A stretch of DNA of 64,000 bases from Alopecurus myosuroides. Taxonomy: Eukaryota > Streptophyta > Magnoliopsida > Poales > Poaceae. The DNA lies in contig CM054060.1 of NCBI GenBank assembly GCA_028641055.1, positions 162,786,696-162,850,695 on the forward strand. The letters run 5' to 3'. The notes under the pieces are model-generated. The model made no database searches. It was given only the letters and a program-made list of their open reading frames with translations, and had not been told where the DNA came from. The translations under genes and the position numbers were made by a program. This document shows, piece after piece, positions 48,001 through 58,944 of this stretch (position 1 is the first letter of the stretch; the number at the start of each line of letters is the position of its first letter).

Positions 48001-48783
48001 TGTGGAATAGGAGTTTATCTTGTGTGAAGATGGTGTTTTAGAGTATCTTTATGATTGGATTCATTGGTTTTTAGCTACTGGTTGTTTGATAATTGTTCAT
48101 GATTGATGGATTCCAAAACCTCTAATAAACAATAACCTAGTGAATAAATAGTCTATTCATCTGTGGTGTTGTTTGCTTGCTTATTGGGTTTTTTTAAATC
48201 TTTTACCTTAGCATGAGTTTATACTTGTGTTATGATTGTGCTTAAGAGTATCTTAGGAAACTAAAAACATCCAACTAAAATCATGAACACTTTAAGTGAT
48301 AGTTGCTTGTGGTGAGTAATAACCACTGCCATGTGTATTGTTCTGTCTGTTTGTTTTACCTTAGCAACCTAACCTTGGCACCCACAAGCTATATGTTTAG
48401 CTTTTTATATACCTTGTTATGAGAGTGGTACACCACTCCATATGTGGTATGTAAGATGTGGGATATAGCTAGGAACTCATGTAAAAATTGACGGTAGTTC
48501 TGCACTAACCTTAATTTTTATTGGTTTCTAAATCGTTCCAAAACCCAAGGTAAGGAGACCCTGGTCAGGTCTCGTCAAAACTTGGAAACAAAAGTTTTGG
48601 ACCTAAAACAATACTGGTGTACTTTTTGAGTGAATTTGCTAATTTAGGGGAGTACCCCGCCTCCCAAGAAAAGTCAAAGGGGGGAAGCACCGGCACTCCA
48701 ACACTAACATTGTGTTTGTTGGCCCTCCCTTAGTCCTCGCTTGCGAATCTCGGGGACGAGATTCTTTTTAAGGGGGGGAGACT
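45083..48783 (+). other. Element C internal region, non-coding
   Basis: Starts with GAGT and the primer site TGGTATCAGAGC (45087-45098), followed by a second partial GAGTTGGTATC near 45299. Near 45933 a short reading (EPPPSPPQYMKAPLGL, then NNAALQQIKLQQ) looks like a gag N-terminal remnant, but it ends quickly. The remaining 3 kb is AT-rich without credible ORFs. It ends in the polypurine tract. Confidence 0.8.
45087..45098 (+). other. Primer binding site of element C (tRNA-iMet type)
   Basis: TGGTATCAGAGC, the exact initiator-methionine tRNA complement, four bases after the LTR end. Confidence 0.94.
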
Positions 48784-51700
48784 TGTCACATCCCAATTTT
48801 GGAATACCTCATAACACAGTTGTTTTGCTAATTGCTTGACAATTAAACTTTGGTTGTGTTTGTTTAAGTGCAACTAAACAAACAAATTATATAAACTTAC
48901 ATGGCTAAGAAATTGAAAACAAAATATTCAACATATTCTTCCAATGACCTTGGCAATATTTTCTAAAGTAAATATTGATCAAAGGGTTTTCCAAAACTAT
49001 CTTATGAATCCCATACTTGTTGATTATTATTCCAAGACCCAAATTAAGAAAGAGGAAACACTTAATAAATTTCCCTAAAAGATTATCAGAAAAAGAGGCA
49101 TTCTTAGATGCTTCACCAAAATCTTATCAAATGTTTTTCCAACCTTGCAAGCTTAAAAAAAGGTATTGGAGAGCATTGACTTGCTATCTCTAGTCCCATA
49201 AATATTTTGGCAAAGCTTTGTTAAAGAAAAGCCAAGTGCCTTATTAAATTGAATTTCCAATATTTCCAGAAACAGAAAAACTCAAACAAGTTACTATTGG
49301 AAACTTTCTTCAAATGATCTGAAATTAATACCAGTGCTTCCTTATAACAAATAAGGAACACACACAAGAGGAGAACAAAAATTGAATCCATTAAAGTCCT
49401 GAAAACATGGTTTTTCTCCACAGCAACATTTGGAATTTTGAACAAGTTTGTTCTACAAACTTTTTCCAAATGCCATTAAATAAATACCACATTATCTATA
49501 TCATAAATAAGGATGAAAACCAAAAGGGAACAAGTTTTTGAATAATTTAAGTTGCCGAAAAACCCTGTTTTCTTGACAGCACCTTTTAGAAATTTGAACA
49601 AGTTTGTTCGATGAAGTAACTCTAAATGACTTGAATTTTCTACCACATAAGGAAAACATCAAATAAGGAATGTGTGCCAAAAATTATTATTTTTGGAAGC
49701 TCCTAAGTAGTCTAATAAATTCAATGTCCATTTATGTAAGAATTCAAATTTGAACAACTTAGAATTATCAAGTTTCTCCAATTGATCCAATTTTCATATA
49801 TGTTGTGTATCTTAACTAATAAGAATTTTGGGCAAAAGGAATTTAAATTTAAACTTTGGTTGCTTAGTGAAAACATCCTTTTTCAGAGAGTACAGGGACC
49901 TTTTTGTAAATAGCCAGGGACCATTTTGAAAGCTGAGTCACTCATCTTCAACCTCTAGCTCTCTATAGATACAGCACCCCTACCCCATTGCTTCCATGAG
50001 AAGGGATTCGAGGTGGATAAAGAGGCCCCCCATGTGGTCTGTCTCCCACATGCCCCTCTCTCTCCCCACTTGATTTCTCTCCTCTCTCTCTCAAGAAAAT
50101 GCCCAAACCGAACCCTAGCTATGGAGGTCGCCGTCGTTCCGGCCGATTCCGAGCTCGCCGCCGGCCACCGAGTGTCTCATCGGCTCCGCCTCGTCGTGGT
50201 GATACTCGGTGCAAGTGGAATCGGGGTGGAACGACTCGAGGTGGCCGCGCCATCCTCGTTCTTCTTCGGCCCCGACGGACTCCGGCGAGATCTTCCGGCC
50301 GCCACGACCCTTCCTCGACCTCATCGACCGTCCACGCACGTTTAGGGTGAGCACGCGACTGTCCGCGCCCGTTTTCCCTCTCCCTCTCGCGCTAGAACGA
50401 TGTCGCGCCGTCTTAGCTCTCCGGCCGCCGCCGCGCCACCATCGCCGCCGCCCTCCGCTTGTTCCCTGGAAACGAGGCAGGGGCCGTGTGGTTCCCCGTG
50501 CCGTAGGCATCGCGTGGATGTTTTTGTTTCGCGAAACCGTGCTCGGATTGCGTCGTTACGAGCTCGCCGGAGACGTCCCGCCGGCGAGTGACGCCATCCT
50601 GGCGTCGTGCTTGCGCCAGCAGGCCATTGACCCCGCGCAGAGAGTCAAACTGGCGCGTGGGCCTGGCCTTGCTTGCGTGGCTGCCTGCGTGGCCGCTGGC
50701 CCGCCAGTCAGCGGCAGGGGCTAGATCCCGCCGCGGTATCGATAGATCTGGCCGGCCCGTTTGCAGATCTGGCCCATGTCTAGCCTTTTTCCTTTTAATT
50801 TTTCACAGAAACATGCATGTTTACGTTTGGCTCTAAAATGCAACCTAAAATATGATTTTTACCAAACTAAAATTCACAGTGGTACCTCAACTAAATCTAA
50901 ACCACCTCCAACTTGTAGATCTACTTTTGGATGAACAGTTTTGAAATGAAAAATGATTTGGAAACAGGTACCAGAAACACCAAAATGAGCACCATTTTTA
51001 TTTCACAACTCAGAATGAAGTGAGGCCAATTGCATTGGAAGGCCCTTGAAATTTACTAACAGTATCAATTAACCTTGCTTCCAAATTAATTGTATTTTTG
51101 AAATGGCATGCAATTTGGTAAACCACCAGAGAGCACTTTGGTGATTTTTATAAAATTATTAAAAATGAGTTTTGATGCAAACTCAACTGGATGGTCTTGT
51201 ACATGTTGAGTACTATCCAAACCTAGATTGGTTTAATTTTTAGAGCATCCTAGAAAATTTGGTGGACAGATCTTTAAAATGCATATTTCTGCCATTTTGG
51301 CATTTTAGATAATTAATTGTTGTGAATATATTTTTGTGTTGCAATATTGTTTTCTAGCATGTATAAGTGGTGTGAACTTGTTTTCTAAGTGTTACTTAGC
51401 TATTTTAGCATTTTAGATTGTGTGGACTTGAGTTGAGAAGAAATAGGATTTTTGTTATTAACATATGATTATTCTCTAGTTAATAATTGCATAGTATTTT
51501 TGAGTGATAAAATTATGTGCAAGCACTTGGATTTTTGATTGAATCCAGTACCATGTTGGTACTTATTTTGTGTTGTTATCACCTCTGCTAGCTTGCATTT
51601 GAGTTGGTAGAAAAGCATGAGTAGCTTTGTCATCACTATGAGAATGTTATGGAAAAATTCCCTCATGTGTGGAATTTTTGGCATAAGAATTTGTGGTTGT

Positions 51701-54700
51701 GTAGCCACATATTTTTGGGTTGTGTTCATAGGACCAGTAGCATTTTGATTATGTTTTTATGATTACTTGACCCCTAGAGTTTTCACTTGTGTGAAAACAA
51801 TAGCATGAGTAGCATTACCTTGCTTATTTTTGCACCCTATTATTTTCTACTAGTTTTGTTATTGCACTAGATGCTAGTTTAGTATTTTGTTAATTTTTAG
51901 CAAGTGGACCAGAGGCTTTGTGACCTCTTAATGATTTGTTATGCTAGTGGAACACCCACTGGTGTCATTGCATTTTTGGTGGAAACATTATTTCCCCCAC
52001 ACTAGATGTGTTTCTTTTATATAGTTCTCTAACTATTGAGTGCCTAGTATTTTTGCTTGGGATTTTTTGTGCTAAATGGAAATGTGTATTCTTCTGTTTG
52101 TAAGTGGTTTTAATCATGTGTGGCTTGCTAGGAAAAATACATTCTTGAAGTGTTGATTGATTCCTCTAGTAATGCCCTTTTTTATTACTACTAGTATGTA
52201 GGAGTTGCCCTGCAAATTGATGCATTGTTTTGTTAAATGGGATATTTTTGTTATGGCAAGTATAGATATTTTTCACTACTGTTTTTATGACATGGACCCT
52301 CTGGTTGTATTTAAATTCCTTGATTGAAATGCATCCATTGATTCTTCATGTTTGAGTAGTACTAGTTTCCTTAGCAGATTTTGTATTAAATTATTTTTCC
52401 TGCCAACTTGTGTCTGGTAGATGTTTGTGTATCCTTGCTTGAGGACATGTTTTCATTTCCCATAATGATAACATGGTTCCTTGTTTTCCTTTTAGTACTT
52501 TACTTATTATGCTTGCTTGCATAGCAAACCCTTAGTAGAACCATGTCTATAGGATTCCTCCTTTTTAGTCGTTGTTTCTATTGTTCTCACTATGAGAAAT
52601 TGTGTGTTTTGTGATGAGTCTATTACCTTGTTACACTTGTGTAGGCTCACTGATTTGTAAAAGTAACTTTTGAAAATCATGTGTTTCATTTATTCTTGAT
52701 GTCAATTTAGACTCAGTAGAATGGCTACCTTTTTCTTGTTGTGGTTTGGTTGATAGAACCATTGCCATGATTAATATTGTGCATGTTTTGTATACTTTTA
52801 GTAGGCTCACCCTTGTGAACCTAAGTGTATTTTGGGTTTACTAATATCTTGGTATGAGAGTGGCACACCCACTGAATCCATGATATTGAGGTTGTGAGAT
52901 ATGTTCCTCCAACCTTGAGCTGTCTTATTAAATGGCATTTCTGCCAAGTGTGTCTGTTTGATTGTTTGCCTCAATTAATAATTGAGTGATTGGTTGTTGT
53001 TAGTTTTCCTTGCTGTATGTATTGTTATGTATGGTTGCTTGCCTTGATTGGTTCTGAATGTGTGTCCTTTATTCTTTTTACGACGTTAGAAAACGAAGAG
53101 GAAGGAAGTGTCGTGAAGCTGTGGTTCAAGTTCCAGTCACTCCAAAACCAGGGACACAAGGAGATACCAGGCAAGCCATCCTGATTCTTGCTGATACAAT
53201 ACTTATCATTATCTATCATGCATGTTTTACCTCTGAAGTTTTACAAAGACTTGATTATCAAAACTATTTTTGATGTGGAAATTACTACTATACTATATAT
53301 AGGTTACTACCATGCCAGTAGTTAAACTTGGTAATACCAAGCCCATAAGCCACCATATGGTATTTATTACCATCAAATATACTAGTCCCTAAGTGGACAC
53401 CCTAAAATTGTGATTCTACAAAACAAAGGCTTTACGGAAAAACCCGGAGAAAAGGCGGATCCTTGTTCTCCGGAGGAATGTGGAAGTGGTCATTTTTGAG
53501 AAAGTGGTGTTTTCAAAAATGACACATAACCTAGTCTTCGTTGGACAACCTTTACCGTACTGCCACTTTACCCCAATATGGGTAGGGGCTTGATTAAAAA
53601 CTTGTTATGGTTAGTATGTGTGCTATCTCAAGTGCTATAGGGGATGGGATCCTCCGAACCGAAATGTCGCTAGGAGTGGAGAATACGGGACATCTAAAGT
53701 GTGGGATTAATTTTCCCTCCGGATGCAGCAGTTGGGTCTCCTGTTTGGGTGGTGTGGGACACGGCTTGCCAGGGAGGGTAACCCCAATTGAAGAGATAGT
53801 CATGTACTAGCTTGTACATAGTGGATAGTCAAGATCAGTTATCTGATGTTCTCATAGGTTGGGAACAGTCCATGGTTGTTTCATGGCGGATTCTGGATCT
53901 AGTGGAAATGTGTACACCTCTGCAGAGTAAAACTATTTCGAGATAGCCGCGTCCTCGGATATGGACGGTTGAATGGCCATGTAGCTAGCATTGTGTCAAT
54001 GTTTTCAAAAAGGAAGTTTTTGAAAGGGAATTTTTGAAAGGAAGTGTTGAACTTGTGAAGTTCTGAAAGGAAGGAAAACTTATACCGTGGAGGTATCGTC
54101 GATGATGAAAAGCTAGATGTTGTTATACAAAGCAAAATGTTTTGCAAAGAAAACCTTTTCTACTCTAAGCAAGAATTCTGGAAACTGATTCCAAGAAGTT
54201 TTGCAAAGAGAAAATATTCTTTAACAAAGCTTTACAAAACCTCTTGTACATGTGATATCTACAAGAGAAATAAAACTATATTATTTTTCTTCTGAAGTAT
54301 CTTCTTCAACGAAGATACAGATAAACTTGACTGCAACTGTGGTGTCATCATATATGAACACCATTGATAGTGAACCCTATTTATAGCCTACCTATTCCAC
54401 CATATAAGCATATTTGCATGTTTGGTAAGTGACATGATGGATGTCTTGCTGAGTACATTCAAATGTACTCATTATGGTTTCGCCCCTGGTATCTACTTGC
54501 CAGACTTTGAGAAGGAGCCTCCGAAGGAGATCTATGAAGAGAAGTACGGAGTTGACGTGCTTTGCGAACTAGGATCGTCTCCGGGTCAGCAGCCTGTAGG
54601 TTAAGGCGTGACTTGGGCTCAACTACGTTGTGTTTTAATTGTCTTCCGCTGTGTTTGTTAAGTTGCCTGCCCTTGTGGCAGTTTTGTTAGACTTGATCAT

Positions 54701-54849
54701 GTGATCATTTTTGTAATACCTTTAGGTATTCGTGTAATGGATGATGTATTTCTGTGTGCCAACTTTGTATGTTGTTCACGACTGATCTTTCTGGGATCGT
54801 GAATGTATGCATACGGAGGGTTTCAGACTGTCGGTCTGGGGTCCTTACA
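48784..54849 (+). repeat. Element C 3' LTR
   Basis: Collinear with 39015-45082. The leader ORF (50121-50345) and the donor-like GGTGAGC are both kept. A few single-base indels distinguish the LTRs (for example GACGTGCTTTGC here, GACGGCTTTGC in the 5' LTR). Confidence 0.92.
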
Positions 54850-55550
54850 GAGTGTAGATCCAGTGGGGTGTTCATCTTATCCCCAAGCTTATGGCCTTCA
54901 CCATTCTTGGATGTCTTGAGGCGCAACTCCTCTATTCCCTGTGAAAAAACTTCACAAAACATGTTTCTCCCATTCTTTTTCTATGGGGTGAGATTAGCAA
55001 GGACAAACAAATCACATGCTTGCTGTGTAAAATTCCAAATCAAATGCTCCAGTAGATAGACAATAAGGTTCATTATGTTGTATGTTCACTCTCTTGCTTG
55101 AAAGAATCGTGGAAATTTGATTCCCAAGCCCAAAGAGTGCATAAAACAAAAGAAGGCAGAATTTGTCCAGAAAAGCAGCAGCAGCAAAACGAACGTTTTT
55201 CCCTAAGCTACACTCGTCAAAAAATTAAGCCTATTTTTGTTCTTACAGAGGACTAAAAGCTACAGAACATACTAAAAAATTAGCTCGATCCAACATACCA
55301 ATAAAAAACATAAAATCATACAGTGAGCAGACTCGTGCTGAAGCAGAAATTTCATGCACTAGGATAGCAACTTATAAGTCCAAATGGGTTTGACTTGACT
55401 CTTTATTGAGAACTCCAGAATTAAAACAAAAAAAACTAATCTCTTGATACAGCAATAGTACACTAGGAAAATCCAAACAAAAACAACCGGGTTGCCTCCC
55501 GTAAAGCCCTTTCTTTATAGCCATATAGCTAGGCTTTACTTACTTGATAA
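54850..55550 (-). other. Element B internal region between gag-protease and element C, non-coding
   Basis: No long ORF. It continues the B internal sequence that resumes at 39014 on the far side of element C. Any polymerase region expected in a complete Athila element would lie here, but none is seen. Confidence 0.7.
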
Positions 55551-56897
55551 TCAAGAGGGATAAAGCTCATGAGGGAGCTTGTTCTTCAGCGTGCCCCTCT
55601 TCCTTGGTAAGTGCTCCATGCTTTTCTTGTGAGGGAACTGAAACTTGACATTCCCTTCCTTGGAGTCTATGATTGCACCTGTAGTACGAAGAAAAGGTCT
55701 ACCCAAAATAATAGGACTAGGGGATTTATCCCCCATATCCATAATAATGAAATCAACGGGTACGAAAGTCATGTGCAATTCAATCATAACATCTTTTACT
55801 TGTCCTACAACATGTTTAGTAGAGTTATCAGCAAGGACAAATTCACTTGAGCACTTTTCTAAATTTTCTAGTTCTAGCAATTCATATAATTCTTTAGAGA
55901 GTACTGATACACTAGAACCTAGATCTAACATAGCATGGTGAATTTCTTTTCCAATTGAAACTAGCACCTTGGGGATCCATGCATCCCCAAGCTTAGGAGG
56001 TATCATGGCCTCATTCTTGTACCTAGCAATTTTTTCTTGCAAGACATGATTAGCAATATAAGATCCAAAGCCAGGTTGATTAACATTTATAGTGGGATCA
56101 CTAGCAAATTTTTGTAGAGTAGCAATAAGTTCTTGCAAGCTACTTTTTTCTAAATCAAGCAATGGATCCTTAATTTCAGTAAGCATCATAATTTCCTCTA
56201 TTTTTCCTTTTCTATTATGCATATTAAAAATCTCATAGCGATCATCAAAAATATCCTCGGGTACTTCAGCCTTTTTTAAGCTCTCTTTAATTTTAACCTC
56301 TAAGAGCAAACTTTCAAGCAAAACATGGGTATTTGCAGCATTAGTACCCGTAAAAGATCCCCCACATTCATTATCTAAAAAGGCTCTAGAAGTTTCAGAA
56401 AGTCCCTTATAAAACATATGCATAAGTATCCAATCTCTAAAGCCATGCCCTATTCCATATGCTCTACTTCTAAATCTCTCCCATGCTTGTATCATTGATT
56501 CATCTTTTTCTTGTTTAAAGGTAATGAGCAATTGTTTAACATTGTAATTCTTTTCAGCATGACAAAACCTTTCAATAAATGCAGCCCTTAAGTTGAACCA
56601 AGTAGTAAAATTGCTAGGAGGCCATCTTAATATCCAATCTAATGCTTTGCCTCCTAGTGAGTAGGGAAAGAGTTTAACTTTAGTAGTGTTGATGTTTGCA
56701 TGATTCAAGTTCAAAGTTTTACATCTTTCATCAAATTTCTTAAGATGGAACAAAGGGTCTTCTTTAGGCTTTCCATAGAAACGAGATTCATAAATCATTT
56801 TAATAACACTAGGATATACCTCTAATTTTTCAACGGGAATATTTAGCTCTTGAGGGAAATTCCTAACACTGAATGGCCAATAAGTTCTCTGCTCCAT
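55551..56897 (-). CDS. gag: Gag-protease polyprotein of element B, intact
   Basis: 448 codons, uninterrupted, starting MEQRTYWPFSV. Residues about 50-190 form the retrotransposon gag domain in its Athila form (FHLKKFDERCKTLN, KLFPYSLGGKALDWIL, IQAWERFRSRAYGIGHGF, MFYKGLSETSRAFLDN). There is no CCHC zinc knuckle. Residues about 320-420 form a retropepsin-like protease with active-site MLDLGSSVSVLSKEL and a downstream ILGRPFLRTTGAIID. It would make the capsid shell and process it; without polymerase or integrase the element must use enzymes from another element. It is the only long intact retroelement ORF in the window. Confidence 0.9.
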   Translation of the reverse strand: MEQRTYWPFSVRNFPQELNIPVEKLEVYPSVIKMIYESRFYGKPKEDPLFHLKKFDERCKTLNLNHANINTTKVKLFPYSLGGKALDWILRWPPSNFTTWFNLRAAFIERFCHAEKNYNVKQLLITFKQEKDESMIQAWERFRSRAYGIGHGFRDWILMHMFYKGLSETSRAFLDNECGGSFTGTNAANTHVLLESLLLEVKIKESLKKAEVPEDIFDDRYEIFNMHNRKGKIEEIMMLTEIKDPLLDLEKSSLQELIATLQKFASDPTINVNQPGFGSYIANHVLQEKIARYKNEAMIPPKLGDAWIPKVLVSIGKEIHHAMLDLGSSVSVLSKELYELLELENLEKCSSEFVLADNSTKHVVGQVKDVMIELHMTFVPVDFIIMDMGDKSPSPIILGRPFLRTTGAIIDSKEGNVKFQFPHKKSMEHLPRKRGTLKNKLPHELYPS

Positions 56898-57215
56898 TTT
56901 CCAAGTTTTTATGTAGTTTTTAATTTTTTATGCAAAACAAAAGTAAAGTAACTAAGCAAATTCGAAATACTAAAATAATCTAGATAACTAAATGCAAAAC
57001 TAAAATGCAAACTAAAATAAAATATGCAAGACAAAACAAAAACAAGAACAAAAACAAAAACAAGACAAGAAACAAAACAATCTACTTGAAAGAAGGTGGA
57101 GATAGAAAGGACGGTACTCACGTAGGTGCAACCTCCCCAAGCTTAGGTGTTTGCACACTTTGTTGGTGATGAAGACTTCTTGTGAGCTCCCTTGGACAAC
57201 TCCTTCACCTATGGC

Positions 57216-57233
57216 TCCCCGACAACGGCGCCA
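57216..57233 (-). other. Primer binding site of element B (tRNA-Asp type)
   Basis: TCCCCGACAACGGCGCCA on plus, one mismatch from the tRNA-Asp 3' end, 10 bases from the LTR at 57244. Between this site and the gag start lies an AAAAC-rich stretch (about 57030-57075). Confidence 0.88.
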
Positions 57234-57243
57234 GAAAAACGCT

Positions 57244-58944
57244 TGATGGCTAGGTTGAGACTCCAAGTGCAGAGAGTGTAGCTAGTGGCAAGCCTTCTTC
57301 CCCACGAGGGTGACTCGAGGGTTTATATCGAACTCTTGGGGAGCCAGTATTTTCGCAGTTGTCTTCCAAGCTTCCTCCAGGATCCTGCAAACAAGAAGAG
57401 AATTTTGTGCCCTCAACCTCACCAAGTGGTTGTCAAGCACAAGGTGTGAGACTTCTAAATTGCAATGCAAAACTGAAAGTAAATGTGCAATAATTAAATC
57501 TACTACTAAATGCAAATGAGAAAATAAATATGCGATGGATTGTTTTTGTATTTTTGTGATGCAAGTGGTGACGGAGATAATGTAAATTCGAATTGGAGAT
57601 GCAAGTAAAGTATAGTGCAAGTAATGTAAATTGCAGCAAAGTAACTAGAGTGTTTTCTTATAATTAAAATAGGACCGGGCTTCATGGTTTCACACTTGCA
57701 TTCTTTCAAATAAAGTGGTAGACGATGGACATAAAGAATTACATGTGAGATTACAATAACATGTTTAACATTGAGTACTTTCATATTGGCATCACGTCCT
57801 AGCATAGAGATCTCTACGGTCATATTGATCCCTCTTATACTCCACCAAGATGCGAAATAAATCATAACACCTCGATAATTAAGGAAAAACCAGAGTATAG
57901 CTTTAAGCAATGTGACATGAAGTTGAAGTAAGAACTTGCTAGATCTAGTCATGGAGATTGATTAGTGTCACTTCAAATCCCCGGTAACAAGGTACCCCTT
58001 TTTATCCCTAGTGAGGTAACTAAGAAAGGTTTAACAAAACCTAAGTGGATCGGTGAACTTCTGTCACTTTCACAGCACTAGCCACCCCCCGTTACTCCAA
58101 CTAATTCACCCATCACCCCACACACGCTCTCAAGAACTAGATTGATCAAAGCTAGCAAATAAGAACGTGGTACATAAGATACATCTACTCAAATAACTCA
58201 AGAGAAACAATTGCAATCTCAGATTCAATAACTCATAGAAAAGATCCACCACATAGGAATTATAACGGTGCCCGTAATCATGTGAGGCAGCTCATACGGA
58301 TCTAATTAGTGAAGCACATAGAGAGAGATACAAGTGCTACTTCCACAAACCCATAGCCCTGGGGTGGACTACTCCCTCTTCATGGAGATGTCGATGGAGA
58401 TGACGTTGGAGGGGTAGGAGATCACACCGGCGGCGCCCCGCCGGAGTTTTCCCCCTCCAATCTGGAACTCCAGGTCTCTGTTTTGGTGTTTCAGCGGCGC
58501 TCTCCTCCGTAAGGGTACGGGGGACCCTTTTTATAGTCGATTTTAGGTCAAGACGGAGTCAGTAAGTCGAAGATGGAAGGAATTGGGGCCACAGGGGCCA
58601 AAAGGGGCCCTCTCACGCGGCCAAGGAATCTGGCCGCGTGGAGGGTCCTCTTTTGGGCCTCCTTGCCCAATTCTCGTGGATCCTTCGCCCGCAAGTCTTC
58701 TGCTTCCAAGAAAATGACCCCCGCAGATTTTCAGGTGATTTCGCGGAAGTTTGCCCCCTGAAACGTCAAAAATATAGAAAACGGGGTTTATGACAGGCAG
58801 GGTTAATTCCATAAAAGTTGGGGGACTTTGTAATTTAACCCCAAAATACTGTAAAACATTGAATTATACCCTTATATGATGCAATATGTAATAGAAAACC
58901 ATGTGAAAATATGCAAAATTCATCTATGCATTTTACATGCATCA
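57244..58944 (-). repeat. Element B LTR (5' LTR of the minus-strand element)
   Basis: 1701 bases, TGATGGCTAGG to CATGCATCA. Minus-strand TATA box at about 58528-58534. It differs from 35654-37343 by scattered substitutions and small indels. Confidence 0.92.

Larger units (their letters stand above)
39015..54849 (+). mobile_element. Element C: LARD-type LTR retrotransposon with 6.07-kb LTRs
   Basis: LTRs 39015-45082 (6068 bases) and 48784-54849 (6066 bases), both TGTCACATCCC...GGTCCTTACA, surround a 3.7-kb internal region. A tRNA-iMet primer site (45087-45098) and a polypurine tract (AAGGGGGGGAGACT, ending 48783) set the plus strand. Flanks CAGTG and GAGTG differ at one base. No gag or pol remains. 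The architecture (giant LTRs, non-coding core, iMet primer) fits the large retrotransposon derivatives of Triticeae, probably derived from Tekay/Del chromoviruses. Confidence 0.93.
35654..58944 (-). mobile_element. Element B: non-autonomous Athila-like element (gag-protease only), with C nested
   Basis: LTRs at 35654-37343 and 57244-58944, tRNA-Asp primer site at 57216-57233 and polypurine tract just after 37343 define a minus-strand element. Own internal sequence is 37344-39014 plus 54850-57243 (about 4.1 kb). It encodes one intact 448-residue gag-protease and no polymerase. It is inserted into an exon of the antisense gene of A. Flanking pentamers ACCGG and ACATG agree at only three positions, but removing one of them restores the antisense reading frame across the site. 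Confidence 0.9.

Noticed and set aside
57030..57075. AAAAC-rich stretch as a CRISPR-like or satellite array
   Set aside because: Simple irregular A/C-rich leader of element B without regular repeats or spacers.
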